DNA of 64,000 bases from Flammulina velutipes (GCA_011800155.1 CM022377.1:930001-994000); one strand, 5' to 3'. Shown: positions 45,916 to 58,681, counted from the first letter of the stretch. Numbers and translations are program-made. Notes: generated by a model from the sequence alone, not told the origin.

Positions 45916-48008
45916 ATGTCCTCCGACACGACGCCAACCGGCACCATAATCGACGAGAAGCGTGATTCTCGCGATGTTACCGATGTCCGTGCCACACTGA
46001 AGGATGGAATACCACATTACTTGGGCCTCACGGGAGACAGGCTTCTCACCGCTGTCACTCTAACGGCCACGTTAGGTAGCCATCTTCTTTACTAGATATT
46101 ATCATCGTTCTCACCATAACCCACAGGATTTCTCCTCTTCGGATATGATCAGGGTGTCATGTCCGGTATCATTTCTGCGCCACAATTCTACCGGGCATTC
46201 CCTGACCTCGATCCCAAACTCGTCGGGCACAAGCATTCTTCTACGATGCAGGCGTTCTACACCGCGATTTACGAAATAGGATGCCTTGCAGGCGCCATCT
46301 TCGCTCTCCTATACGGCAACAAACTTGGTCGGAGAAAGAACATCATGATTGGTGGCTTTTGGGTCATTATTGGTACCATCATACAGATAACTGCTATGCC
46401 TGGGTGAGTTTATTCTTGTCGCTATGAGTGATTCAGAGCTAACAAAGTTCCAGAAGTAAAGCTGGCCATCAGTTCGTAATTGGCCGTGTCGTTACCGGTT
46501 TCGGAAATGGTATGTCTGGATAACTACGCTCTAGGACGGGATCTGATCTTGATATCGTAGGTCTCAACACAGCGACGATTCCTAGCTGGCAGGCCGAATG
46601 CTCTAAAGCCCACAACCGCGGATTGCACATCTGCATCGAGGCTAGCATGATCGCGACCGGAACAGGTCCGTTTTATTATCCGAATGTTATTCGACGTACT
46701 GACTACCAACCATAGTCATCGCATATTGGCTTGACTTTGGTCTATCTTTCGTGGATAACTCAGTCTCATGGCGTCTTCCCATTGGCCTCCAGATCATATT
46801 CGCTGTGTTCCTCATCATTGGCGTGTACTACCTGCCAGAGTCACCACGCTACCTGCTATCCACGGGTCAACACAGGGAGGGCGAACATGTCGTCGCAGCT
46901 TTAGCCGCTCAGACTGTCGCTTCGGAAAACACTCAACAACAGAAACGTATCATCATGGAGGCTCTCGAATCCGTTGGCGAACTTCAAATCAAGCACGTCT
47001 TCACGGGAGGACCATCTCAACATCTCAGGCGGACTCTCATCGGTGCCTCCAGTCAGCTCTTCCAACAGATTGGTGGTTGTAATGCGGTTATTTACTTTGC
47101 GTAAGTCAACCTTACCATCATGTGTCGTCCTCTCTAACACTGGTGCAGTCCTGTGATCTTCGAAACCTACATTGGACTTGACCGCCGACTTGCTCTCATC
47201 CTTGGTGGTGTCAACTCTACCGTTTACGCACTCTCGGCGTTTGGATCTTACCCGATGATTGAACGTCTCGGACGTCGCAAGATGTTCTTGTTCGGTACCG
47301 CCGGTCAAATGTTTTCGATGGTGAATACTTTCTCTTCCAGTATCCATACATTGAATGTTGACGCCGTTCCAGCTACTCTCTTCGTTCTGCCTGATTCCCT
47401 ACAACCTTGGGGGCAACAAGGATAATCGTGCCACCTACGGAGCCGTTGTTGGTCTCTTTACTTTCTTGATGTCTTTCGGATGGTACGTCGGCGTTATTGT
47501 TCTTCTGAACGCCGTTCACTAACTCCTTTGCAGCACTTGGCTCGAACTCCCATGGCTGCTTCCCGCCGAGATCACCCCAAATGCGATCCGGACGAACGCC
47601 AACGCCATGTCAACCATGACGAACTGGCTCTGGAACTTTGCCGTGGTGATGTGGACGCCTCCCATGCTCGACAGCCTGGGTGGCTTTGGCACATTCCTTT
47701 TCTTCGGAATTGTCAATGCCTGCTTCTTCCCCATCATCTACTTCTTCTACGTTGAGACGAAGGGTCGGTCGCTTGAGGAGATCGACATCATCTTTGCGAA
47801 GGCATACTCAAACGACGAGTGGTACGTGCATGTCGGCAACCATATGCCCAAACTCTCGAGTGCAGAGATCGAACGGGATGCGGTCAAATGGGGCTTGTCG
47901 GGTGACCAGGAGCACCGAGTGGGATCCGCTGCACCTTCAGTCTGGGAGGACCAAGGAGAGCAGGAAAAGAAGAAAGACGAGCAACGCCGTTCCAGTGAAC
48001 AGGCCTGA
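45916..48008 (+). CDS. MFS sugar transporter (hexose/quinate-type)
   Basis: About 560 aa, about eight exons. It starts MSSDTTPTGTIIDEKRDSRD. TM1 reads GFLLFGYDQGVMSGIISAP, a sugar-porter signature. Then come LYGNKLGRRKNIMIGGFWVI (motif GRR), GRVVTGFGNGLNTATIPSWQ then AECSKAHNRG, and LPESPRYLLSTGQHREG (PESPR). Next are QQIGGCNAVIYFAPVIFE (QQxxGxNxxxYY-like), ERLGRRKMFLFGTAGQM and PAEITPNAIRTNANAMSTMT then NWLWNF. It ends YFFYVETKGRSLEEIDIIFA (PETKGR equivalent) with a charged cytosolic tail. An intron near 47322-47371 keeps the frame to LLSSFCLIPYNLGG. Likely proton-coupled sugar uptake at the plasma membrane. Confidence 0.92.
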
Positions 48009-49101
48009 GAGACACCTCACACCTAGATTGGCAACCCAGCCGATAGACGAAGAAGATCTTATTACCCATCTGATTACAATGTAGCATATCCACAGTGTAC
48101 TGCGCTATTTCCACCTGTAAACATTAATTCATTCATAACTACTTTTGACATCGGCAATGGCATCGCAGTCAATTGGCCCACGACTTCATTAGATAAGCCC
48201 AAGTATCACGTGGTCGTGTTTTAGTCGTTTTGGCGCGTTGGTTTTGCTAAGAGTGTACTGTGCACATGAACGATGTCCTCCGACGTTGACGACACACATA
48301 TCACTTTCAGCGCGCTGGCGAAACGAGAAGGTCCGTATCCACGGATGCTGGGCCAGATCGACGCGTAGCACATGTAGCGCAATCTCTATGTGGCATGCGC
48401 CACAACCGCCCTTTCTTTCATAGGGGGTGGTTACCGACGTTGCCGTATAGCCTGCAGCACTGCAGGAAGAGGAGACGGGGAATCAGATAATCCCAGATAA
48501 TTCTTGGGCAGTAAGTGGCGGTTCTTGAACCTTCTTGATCATGAGCTTGTAAGGATTCGATATCAGAGCCCTGGATGATATTTCCCGTGATTCGCTGGCC
48601 ATGACGGATTCATTGCGGACGGAAATAGACAGAATTCTGCGAACGTTTGGATAGCGAGTGCATTAGTTGCTTTCATAGGACGTGCAGATGCTTGAGCTGT
48701 ATTTTGTAGAGGACATGATGGTGAATTATATGAGGATCAAGGGAGGCAATAAAAACATTTACATACGGCGCCGGCAAATCGTTAGAATCAGGACTACCCC
48801 TGAGTTGGCTCCCTTTCCTTTTGCTCTCATCTCTGCTCGTTCGACGGCTTTTGCAGGCCTTTCTTTGCTGTTTTCAAGCTACTAATTGCTGCGTATTTGC
48901 TGCAGCTGTCAGTAAAGAAATCCTTAGAAGCCGTAGCGATCCGCGAAGCTGACTTCTTCTCTAATTACGGTACGCTTCCAACAGTCTTCTCTGTCCAATT
49001 GCGCTGATTATTCTCAGCCTTCTTTAATAGTCTGCTCTGCTAGCTGCTCTTTCCTTTTTGCTTTCACTAGTGCTGCATGATACTCGAGAGATATTTTCAG
49101 C
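48009..49101. other. 1.1 kb intergenic, no gene seen
   Basis: A near-palindrome TGTGGCATGCGCCACA lies at 48389-48404. The last 300 bp are CT-rich (TTCTTCTCT, CTTTCCTTTTTGC) and probably form the promoter of the next gene. Confidence 0.45.
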
Positions 49102-50968
49102 ATGCTCATCAAACTCCTCGCGCCAACGCACCCGACAGTGCTCTTTTCCATCACCTATCAGAATTTACCGGACGAGCTCTCCAATCCATTGGCCTGGACG
49201 TCGCTTTTGAGCAGCCTCAACGTCGATAGCCTCGAAATTCCTTTGTTCACCCATGCTCTGGACAGGGCCTCGTGGATGCCCAGTATACTCGAGGAGGTCA
49301 CCTTCAATACGTCGCTCATGAACGTACACTGCACTTTCGTCGATGGCCACGCGGAGGAATGGCCCCTCAGCTCTACATCCTGTCTAGACGCTCTGACGAG
49401 TGTTCTAAACGATGTCACATTGTCCTCAGAGGTCGCAGATATGGAACGAGAGAAGGAGCGGGAAAAGAGGATCAGGGCAAAGCAGAGGGAATTGGCCCGC
49501 CAACAGTCTTTGAATTCACCACCAGCAACCGTCAAGGTTAAAGGACATAGGAAAAGCCGCTCGCTTCTCATGTCCTTGGTGTCGTGAGTTGCCCTCGTCC
49601 TCCTTTCTCTGTCTTTTCTGATTTCGCCTGTCCATTAGTTCGCTTGTCAACTTGCCGTTGTCCTTACAGGATGATCGCTCTCACTCTTTGCCCATCAGCT
49701 GTCCACCATCACCGACCCTTCCAGAGCTGGAGGAGGAGCCAATGGTCTGGTCGCCGCCAGGTCTCAGTCCTAAAGCCCTACGTCGCCGCGCCCGTTCGAC
49801 CCTTGTCGATACGTTTCGCGCGCACGTACTGAGCGAGCTCCGAAGACGTCTTCCCGACGGATATTACCCGTGGATCCTCAAAAGCATGCTTCGCAGGGCG
49901 ACGGACGCCATGCTGGACATTATTTCTCAAACCGAGGAACAAGTGCATGGGTACACGACTTCCCCTTTCGATGACGAAGGTGGCTACTTCCCGCCGCCAG
50001 CCTTGAACGCGAACCCATTCGAGCCCGAGCCCGAACTCGATGACGGAGACACTGATACCGATGGCAGCTCGGTCCATACCCCTTCGACCTCGCACTTCAA
50101 CTGCCCCAATTATTCGTTGCCTGCAAAGGGCCCTTCATCTCTTCCCTCCCACCTCCGAGATCTTTCTTCCGATGACCTATACGAGTACAATTCGCTATCT
50201 GCGATATGTGTCCGTCTACGCCAGCTTCTCATTCTCTCGGAAGCGCAGAAGGAGCACTTAGAGAACGAAACGAGGCAACGGAACGACATTTTGGAAGTGC
50301 GGAGCAGAAGACGAGCGTGGCAGAACAAGTCACTAGTGGCCAGCGGAGGAAATAGGGATGTTGGGCTGGCGACACCTTACACCAGCTCACGTCTGAGCCA
50401 GGTCGTGTGGTCTGCGGATGACTTCGAGTATGTGTCTCCGACGACCGACGTTGAGGAGGAGATGATTGAGGAGTACGAGTTTGATGCAAAGTTGACATTT
50501 GGGTCAAGGCGCATCAAGGGCAAGGGGGATACAAAATTGTTCCCTGTCAGCGAGGAGGAAGAGGGCGACCTGTTCAACGCAGAGGAGTACGAGCTCGAGC
50601 TTGGGCTTGAGGAGGGCCTGAGATCGTGGAAAATCGACGACGAAGACGAAGACGATTCGGAGGAGGAGAAGGTGAAACCGCGGATACGTCCACGAGCGAG
50701 AACCAATAGCATGCACGAGGAACGCTCTCCACAGATGCGAAAATCGGCACTCACTGCTACGTCGCTGCTTTGCCAGCCGTTATCCGAGAAGCTTCCGATG
50801 TACACCGAGGTGGAAGTGACTGGACTGGGTGTCGCGTTTGGTGGATATAGCCGGTTCACTGGTGACGAGTTTACGCTCTCGATGGATTTGCCGTTCAAGA
50901 AGGGCCTATCTGTCTCTTCGATGGACCCCGAGCCGGAGAAGCATTGGCACGCTGCTTCAATGGTCTAA
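49102..50968 (+). CDS. Large uncharacterised acidic Agaricomycete protein
   Basis: Not recognised beyond a general likeness to conserved fungal hypotheticals. Two exons joined by GTGAGT...CATTAG near 49585-49638; about 600 aa. The N-terminal 115 residues look folded (LDRASWMPSILEEVTFNTSL, STSCLDALTSVLNDV). A charged helix follows (MEREKEREKRIRAKQRELAR). The middle has a helical block (VDTFRAHVLSELRRRLPDGY then YPWILKSMLRRATDAMLDII). Later come acidic low-complexity stretches (DDEDEDDSEEEK) and a final basic/hydrophobic part, GLGVAFGGYSRFTGDEFTLS. No signal peptide, TM or catalytic motif; likely an intracellular regulator or scaffold (inference). The 3' UTR is rich in ATTC and ATAC repeats (51060-51235). 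Confidence 0.8.
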
Positions 50969-51368
50969 CCCCTTCATCCCTCTGCCCCTTCTTGTCATGT
51001 TGCTATCGTTGTTCAAGCTGTACTTTTACTCTTGGTCTTCTGGAATTCGTTCTTCAACTTCGCATATATTTATTCATTCATTCAGTCATTCATTGTTGAT
51101 ATATTATCCCATCCATACTGCCGCATTTTGTGTACCTATCTATACCTTACCATCTAATATCCCCCTGATACGATTATTTCTCCCTAATTATCGCTCACTC
51201 TTTGCTTCACGTACATACATACATACCATATTCACCAACCTTTGCATAGATAGATCGTGTAACAACATTGCTTTTGAGTCTTACAGGGAGATGGCGGCTT
51301 TTAGGATACTTGATTACAGAAAAAAAATCTTCATTGTATTACAGTACTAGTCCGATGACACGTTGAAT
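50969..51368. other. Intergenic between convergent genes
   Basis: AT-rich 3' flanks of the acidic protein gene and of the second CmcJ-like gene. It contains short tandem ATTC (about 51070-51095) and ACAT/ATAC (about 51211-51228) repeats. No gene. Confidence 0.5.
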
Positions 51369-52324
51369 TCAATCGTAAAATACGAGCGCTCTCAGCTCGA
51401 TCGACTCTCGGAAGGGAGCGTCTTTGGGTGTGGTTGGGTCTGCAAATGCAGTATGTGGCGTAAATCTCGCCACACTTCCGTCCTGTATCGAATCAAAGCT
51501 GGAAAATTGACGTCAGCCATCTTTCTCAAGAAGCACATCAAGGGAATTATATTCACCATTTAATGAGAACAAACTCATCAGGACGCATGGCCTTGAAGGT
51601 CCCCCACCTCTGATTCGGGTTGTACTTGACCGAATATGTCTCTCCCGGATCCCTATCTGGGTAGATAAGTGCTACAGGATGCACGTCTTTCACTGGATCG
51701 ACACTAGCGTAATCGCACAGCGCGAGGGGCCAGTCAACTGCGGGATGGGAAATGGGACGCCACAGGTTAATGAGCTGAAAGCGTTTGGAGAGAAGCGTGG
51801 GAACATCTTCGGCTGGAAGATGGCGGTGGACGCGTGCGACAGCGGATGTGGGAGTTTGGTCGACGTGTGCGCTGGCGACGGGCTGGCGTTTGTCTGGGGT
51901 GTCCTCTAGTACGTCGGGACGGCGACGGCGGATGGCTGTGAGATGCTAGTTAGATAGAGATATAATTAGTGGACAACGAATAAAGCTTACTGTGGTCGAA
52001 GAGGTGTACTCGAGTGGCGCCCGTTATTTGTTTGAGGAATGCAATGCTCTCCTCGTAGTATCCTTCCACCTGCACCTCCCCGTCCTTGATGAACTTCGTC
52101 GGCGCATCCGATACAAGGTGGAATCCTGTCTTATCTAGCCCAATATCCTTCCGGTTGCGCCAGTTCTCGATAGATACAGTGTGAGGGACAAGCTCGTAAT
52201 TTGTTGGTCTATTGCCGTTGGCGTCGGTACTGAGATGGACGAAGGCGCGTTCGCCGTTCGGCGGGAGGTTCATAAACCGGAGTTCTGCTTCCACGGAGTC
52301 TTGGGAGGTTGAAGGGTAGCCCAT
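51369..52324 (-). CDS. CmcJ/NvfI-like oxidoreductase (copy 2, inverted paralogue)
   Basis: Paralogue of 43966-44903 on the opposite strand, with the same exon plan. The start used is ATG 52324 (MGYPSTSQDSVEAELRFMNL); an in-frame Met further up would need a TTG. Landmarks: VSIENWRNRKDIGLDKTGFH, VEGYYEESIAFLKQITGATR, AHVDQTPTSAVARVHRHLPA, LINLWRPISHPAVDWPLALC, MRPDEFVLIKW and, after the last intron, CFDSIQDGSVARFTPHTAF then ELRALVFYD. Metal-site His/Asp residues match copy 1. Divergence is moderate, so this is not a recent duplication. The promoter is followed after about 240 bp by the 3' end of the GH47 gene. Confidence 0.85.
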
Positions 52325-52561
52325 TATAGCCAAGTCAAGCAGTCGATTGGGAACTGACGCTCTAGACGAGAGGTATATATAAGATTGATCAGCTGCCGAT
52401 GACGCATAGAAACTAGAATTGACGTGCTCGTTGCCCTTGTGTCAGCACACCCCGGCGAAGACAAGTGACAAAGCCGATGAGAAATCAGGGTATCAATTAT
52501 ACATTCACCGCTACCTTGGCTGACAACAAATCTGAAGTCTACTCTGAGAGAGTTAGGTGGG

Positions 52562-54889
52562 CTACGCTACACCGTTGGTCTCGCCCAAATTCAAACCTGC
52601 AACTTGGCTAACCAATGGAACACGAGCATCGGCAGTCCCACTGAATTCTCCGTTATTCACAAACTTCTTCGTGCCATATGTGTCTAGGGATGGCGGTGCT
52701 TTCAGCGGATGGGCCTCCGTATTGAAGATGTCTAGACATCACGTATCAGTCCCAGGCCTTCGAGGGCTTCGAATGTCTACACTTACAATCATCAATGGAC
52801 ATGTTGCTTGGATCGTCAAACGTCAGGTATCTACAACCAATATATATGAGCAAAATCGTCTAGCAGAAAACCCATCCACTCACAGGTACTTGAGCACTTC
52901 CGCAAACCAGAAACTCTCCATGTCGTCAACCCTTTCACTCTGGAGGTTGTCAACTTCCTCCAGTCCATCGTAAGCCACGTTCGCTGGGAGGTACTTTTGG
53001 AAACTCTCAATGGCACTAGCCGCGCGGTCCAGGTATTTGGTGTCGCCAGTGATACGCCACGCGATAAAATTGGACTCTAAAACCTCAGGACGCAGGATGT
53101 AGTAGCTCGATGTGATGAAGAATCCATGTTCTTCGTAAAACGCCAGCTGCGCGGATGTAGGGGTCGCCAATCCTAAGAACAGCACGTTAGACACAACATG
53201 GACGTAAACTTTAAGATATACCTGTGTAGTTAGATTCCGGGGAGAAGTACGCAAAGGACTCTGGGCCAATTCCAGTCCTAGAAAGGAAAATCGTGAGCCT
53301 GGAGGGCCTATGAGTTTGTTGACCCGAGAAACCCACGCCGTGCTGGCATACGTATTCCAGCATCCATCCACCAACCCCAAGGCGTATTCAGTGATGGTCG
53401 CATTCCCAGTCAAAGCGGCACCTATCGACGTCGGATGAGTTTACATGCTTCGGATAGTTTATAGATTCAACGCACCGAACAGCCAATTGCCACCGTGGAA
53501 GCACGCGAGATGCGAGCTGATATGACGGAATCTTTTAGCCTCGTCCTCCGCAGTCGCGTTGTAGGTGCATGTGTACAGATGATCGCCCACCGTGGACCGC
53601 TGTAAAATAAAAATATCTGAGCGATCGACTGGGGACCCCGAAAAAGGGAGGGACGAACACGAAGCAAGTTCTTGATTGAAGAATCCACGGCAGTGAGCCA
53701 AGTGTCGACATACGAGGGATCCTCCGAGTTAAACAAACGGGCGTATTTGATGAGGTATTCATAATAGCTGTCACTTCCTCCGCCCCAAGACTAAAATAGG
53801 TGAGAAAATACACGGAGAGTTGCGACAGGTAGACAAACCACGTATCCACCGACGAATTGTCCAGTTGCAGGATCGATACTAAGAGCTGCGAGGCCAGGAA
53901 GAGGAGATGGTAATCCCATGATCTGTTTCATGGATTTTTCAGCGAGTTCCCTATACGTGTCATTCCTCGTGTATTTGCTCAGCGTAGCCCATTCCAAAAT
54001 GAGGGTGCCAGCTTCAGCAATGTTTGACTAGGGTTGTAGATGAGTGATCGGTCATAAGAAGCGAAGCGGAGGGAGATTTACAGTGTCGATTTGCGGCTCG
54101 TCCGTGGAGAAATCGAGGAAGCCGAAAGGGAAGGCGTTATCCTATTGGCGGTGAATACGATGAGGTGAGAGGGCGAGGTTGTATTGTTACGCACGTCGAC
54201 CCAGGCATATGCCAACTTGTCCGCGACCTCCTGCGCCTTGGTCAAGAGAATCTCATCGACCTCACCCCTCAATTCATACGCACTGAGAAGACCACCAAGG
54301 TACCGAATAGTCGTCTCGAAGACACTGTGCATAACAAACATTCATAACAAGCCCTGCACGTCATTCAGACATGCAAACATACCTGACAGTATCTTCCGTC
54401 TTACTCCTGCTGAAATCGATTGTTCCGACATACTCCACAGCTTCGTCCAACAGATCCTGCACAACTATTAGTTTCTCGAGTAAATGTCGGGGAATCGTCC
54501 TCACATCCAAGCCCATGGCATACTGGCGCAGAGCGCGTTAGTTCCACGTCAGAAGGGAGAACCGAAGAAGACGTGGGATCTACCATGGTGCTCATCGCGT
54601 CGACGATAGACGCGCCCCATCCGTTACGCCCATCAGAAAATGATGCACTCTGGGGCTTGAGATTATCGTGTCCCCACGCGTACTCCCTAGGTTCCCAGAT
54701 GTCAATCAACCACCCAATCCCACAAACAGCGACTCACTTGTACGCATTGTAGCTCTCCAAAAAGATATCCTTCACCGCTTGCCTGTTCGCAGCGGCACTC
54801 TCAGGCAGCGACAGATCCGGCTTCTGCACGGTGACCGCAAAGGAGGGTGTGGTGACCAAAAGTGGAAGTAGCGCGATGTACCAACGCAT
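52562..54889 (-). CDS. Secreted GH47 alpha-1,2-mannosidase
   Basis: About 560 aa, about 14 exons. Signal peptide: [20 protein letters not shown]. Class I mannosidase landmarks in order: [20 protein letters not shown] then [43 protein letters not shown] then [50 protein letters not shown] then [72 protein letters not shown] and [15 protein letters not shown]. The last one contains the Thr-Glu-His of the calcium site. The catalytic-acid region and the Cys pair are kept. It trims alpha-1,2-mannose from N-glycans, in the ER/Golgi or outside the cell. The signal peptide without an obvious TM points to secretion. Confidence 0.9.
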
Positions 54890-55317
54890 GGTGGGGGGCA
54901 TGGAGGAGTATTTCCCCGGCGACATTCCTGAGCCTTTATAGCATAGTAATATCCAGGGTGCTTCTCTTCGTCATGACTTCGGGTCGCAACAAACTTCTGA
55001 GCGGACATAATGATTTCCGAGCACATGCCCGCTTTGAGCATGCGAGGCTCAAGGCTCGTGAGAACACTATAATTCATCAGATGATAGCAAAAACGTCTGG
55101 AGACATGAATCTGCTTACACGCTTTACAGCACTGAGCATACGGAAACGAAGTATCAGCACGCCAAGCTCAGATAAAGCTCCTTCCTTACGTTCAAGCGAC
55201 CAGACTCACACATGGATCAAGCCTAGGATGAAGTGCTCTGCTCTAGAAGCAATTTGATAAGTGAGTACGATACGAACATTAGATCCAGACGTCCACAGAT
55301 GAACGGAGTATATACTA
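54890..55317. other. Intergenic, promoter of GH47 gene
   Basis: No supported gene; only short frames without splice partners. Confidence 0.45.
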
Positions 55318-57519
55318 TCACCGCCTACGAGCTCTCTGTCTTCGCGGATTGGCAAGAGCGACAGCACGACCCATGCCCATGGGAGGTGGAATGACCGGCG
55401 GTAGCGCGTACAGAGCAGCGTGCTGTGCCCAGGCGGCGACGTGAGGGAGGGGCGCCACGCCTCCATGGTATTGATAGGCCAGTGCAGCTGCGGGGACAGG
55501 AGGCGGAGGAGGTGCAACGGGGAGATCAACGCGAATGTCAGTTTCATCGATGTCAGGGTTCTCTGCTCGATACTCAGCCAATGCTCGCTCAGCCGCGGCT
55601 TTTACCTAGTGCGAATTAAGATGGGAGAGAGAAAGAGTAATAAAGCATACATCATCCGCGTGTCGCGCTTCCAGCGACGTTGCAGTATCCCACAGTAAGC
55701 ACTTTTTGGAAGTGGATGCATGAGCTTGGCCAGGTTGTGCATTCTGTGATAGACCTTCAATACCAACTTGACAAGACAATTTTTGGAGCTCACATTGAAA
55801 TGTTCGTAACCACTTATCACCTTTCGGCAGACATAACATGATAATGTGCCACAGTTTGGACAGGACATCTTGTTGCACTGTGTATCGATCAGGCAACGAG
55901 CAACGTATCAGAGGAAGAGATCTTACACCTGATTCTTTGACGAACGCTATTGTATGGCAATCAATGGGAGATAGAAGATGAAGAGGGCGTAGCAGTTACC
56001 TTTCTGGCATTTTGGACAATTCCGCATTAACGCAGCCGCTGAGAAGATAGTGAGCATTGTAGAGCGTGGTAGGAACATAGACATACTCATTGCCTCTTCG
56101 ATTGTATGCCTGCCCTCTAAATGTTTGTCGTCCTCCATCTCTGTGTGTTTCAAGTAAGAGAATGTACCCGCAGTGGCGAGAATTCATACCTTTGCAGCTT
56201 TTCGGTAAATGATCCTGTTTAATCACTGAGTACGAATCGAGAACAGCCATAGAATAACCTACCGCTTTCTTGCACTGACGACATGTCACCGCGCCGCACG
56301 TCTCGTCGTTACCGCATCTAAATAGCTTCTCCGCAGGATTATCAATAACAACCTTATACTCACAGAACGGGCATTCCTCGAGGTTTTCCAGTCCAGCAGC
56401 TTCGATGTCCTTGCGTTGCTTAACACGCTCGTACAATTCCCATAGTTTTGTTGACAAGAGCCTCTGTAATTCGCTGTCAGGAAACGCGAGTTTGCAGCCA
56501 GATTGGTCCATGCAGACAATCCTGACATCGTGGGCGCCGAGTAAGGTTTCCGCGTACTGTTTGACACAATCTGAGCAGAACAAGTGGGCGTCGGGGCATT
56601 GGACCATTTGCGAGAATGGATATTCGGTGAAACAGCAGCCACATTCGATGTCCTCGCCTTCACCTTTGGGTTGTTCTGTCGGTTCGGGGGTCGGACCTCG
56701 GTTTGCGAGCCAGGCCTTCTCTCTCTCCAGTTCAGCGTCTTCACGCGCGCGACCCTTGCCCTTTACTGGGCGCGCCGTCGTGACTCTCTTGGGAACACAG
56801 CCCATGTTCTGGCCGCGCTTTTGCTGGTCCCTGATGTATAGCACGGTCGGTGCGTAGAATCCGCCATGGTCAAGGAGGAGTCTGCGAAGGTCTGGCTTGC
56901 GGAATGCGGGAAAGTCCAGGCTTAATTGTTCCTATGGAGGCGAATCAGTTGGTGAAGAGGCTGGGAAATGGCAACGCACCACCGCGAGCTCTGTATAGTG
57001 AGGCCCGCCCTCAAATGGCCGGTCCGTACGTCCCAGATCTACTGCCGCGTTGGCGACCTTTGCTTTCTTTGACGAGGTTGAACCTGGCCCAGCAGCTTTG
57101 CGCTTCTTGGTAACCTTGGGATACGACCGGTCCTCGAGCAGAGTGTGCAGCACGGTCTCCACGACTTTGGCGCCGTACGTTGGGAGGTTCCTCTCGATGA
57201 GCTGCTGGGCATAGGCAGGCTCGACGTCGGGGACGATCTCCAAGACCTGCACGAGGGGATCTTGATCCGCCTTGTCGTTATTGTTGTTGTCGCCGTTGTC
57301 CACCGGAGCTGACGACGTTGAAGGCCTTCCTTGGGTACCTCTCCATTCCGGCTCATTCTCATTCTCCCATATCTCGAGGACGTCGTCGTCGGACAGATCG
57401 ACGGTGGGAGTTCTCGCCCTTGCCTTGCCCTTTCCTTTCTTTGCAGGTCGTTTAATGCGTTGGGGAACATAGTCGGGCTCTTCGCCGTCGGACGACGAGA
57501 TGTCGATGATAATGTCCAT
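55318..57519 (-). CDS. RNF216/TRIAD3-like RBR E3 ubiquitin ligase
   Basis: About 640 aa, about 11 exons. The N-terminus is acidic and low-complexity with SIM-like segments (MDIIIDISSSDGEEPDYVPQ and VDLSDDDVLEIW). A helical region follows (YAQQLIERNLPTYGAKVVET). RING1 reads IECGCCFTEYPFSQMVQCPD then HLFCSDCVKQYAE. The IBR region reads ECPFCEYKVVI, KLFRCGNDETCGAVTCRQCK, DHLPKSC and HTIEEAM. RING2 is NCPKCQK then CNKMSCPNCGTLSCYVCRK, containing the catalytic Cys. The C-terminus is Pro/Ala-rich and ends NPRRQRARRR. The order RING1-IBR-RING2 with the HTIEEAM linker is that of RNF216. It would take ubiquitin from E2 on a RING2 Cys and pass it to substrates. Interesting to pair with the USP-like protein at 17 kb, though no link is shown. 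Confidence 0.9.
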
Positions 57520-57644
57520 CGCTGCTCGTCGTTGGCGACGTTCTGCGGACGTGAAGTGTCGTGGTCGTTGATAACCGTGAGTGTCACATCACGCCACCGT
57601 ATGGTCACGCGTTTATTGTAATTGCAATGCGGTACCGAGTTGCC

Positions 57645-58681
57645 CTACGCGACGGCGCTAGACATAATTTTCTTGGTCTTTGACTCTACCTTCAGCACCG
57701 TCCCATTGAACGCCTGAATCGTCAACCCTTTCCTCGATAAAATACGCGGCTCCCACCCGTCCGGAATCCTTTCTTCGATGAGAAATGGCTCAAGGTCCGC
57801 CACCTTGCCTCCGAAAATCGTGAGTGTAGTAGACGCACTATATCCGTGTTATCAGAGACGGGAATAATTAGTGATGACAATAACACCTACTTTGCGCTTC
57901 CAAAGGTCCTATGTATGAACCCAAGACTGAACTCTGGGTTCTCTCTCTGCGAGTCGGTGCGTCTTTTGGCAGCAAATCGGGCCAAGTCATAGGGAGTCAA
58001 GAGTACAGAACCGTCAGCAGCCTTTCCGCTGGCAGATGACAAGAGCTCTTTTATGAACGGAACGTGCGGGGAAGCTTGATTCAGGGTATGATACACGTCT
58101 TGTCCTAGATGCCACTGTCAGAATCGTCAAAAAAAAATAGGTCCGTTTGACATACTCATCAGGGATGCATCGTGCTCAATGCCATTGTGTAGATCCATGT
58201 CAGAAAGATCGAATGTGTCTGCGCCTACATGTCAGCGCTTGTAGCAACATCTAGGTATACTCCGAACCTTTGTTGTAATCCTTGTTAAGGAAACCAGCGC
58301 AATACATCGGTACGAACCGACAGAACGAGGGCGCAAAGTTGTATGACGTCTGAATGACCTTGGTCAAGTCGTGGAAAGTAATGTTCTTGCCATCGTGAGG
58401 AAGGACACCTAGTAGCAAATTGATGTCAACGCGTACCTTCAGAGCAGATAACACATACCATGGTTCGCAAGTGCGTTCAGCGCAGGGCAAGAGCACCGAC
58501 TATCGCCCTTCGTGGGAGGGACAAACTCTGGCCAGACACCTCCTGCCCCAGGATGGCCTTGCGGAATAACATGGCCCTTCTTCAACGATGGGGTCAGAAG
58601 GTTATAGATGGTGAGACCAATGTCCCAAAAGATGATCCCAATATACTGGAGCAGCGTACAGAGAGTCTTGAAGCAGGACAT
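57645..58681 (-). CDS. Membrane-anchored peroxidase-2 family haem-thiolate protein
   Basis: About 290 aa, about six exons. It starts MSCFKTLCTLLQYIGIIFWD with an N-terminal hydrophobic anchor. The haem-thiolate entry reads KGDSRCSCPALNALANHG. Cys65 in SCP takes the place of the usual PCP motif of unspecific peroxygenases/chloroperoxidase. Then come LPHDGKNITFHDLTKVIQTS, FDLSDMDLHNGIEHDASLMR (the EHD motif with the acid-base Glu), ELLSSASGKAADGSVLLTPY and SQRENPEFSLGFIHRTFGSA. It ends VESKTKKIMSSAVA. The family oxidises or oxygenates organic substrates with H2O2. The N-terminal anchor in place of a signal peptide suggests a membrane-bound, perhaps ER-linked form. The start is divergent from the NUDIX gene. 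Confidence 0.85.

Noticed and set aside
50377..50898. 173-aa Ser-rich antisense frame opposite the acidic protein
   Set aside because: It is the mirror of Glu/Asp-rich codons (GAG/GAC read as CTC/GTC and TCC/TCG); no independent support.
43966..58681. A secondary-metabolite gene cluster
   Set aside because: CmcJ-like enzymes, an MFS and a peroxidase-2 protein are present but no core synthase, terpene cyclase or NRPS, and housekeeping-type genes (GH47, RBR ligase) intervene.
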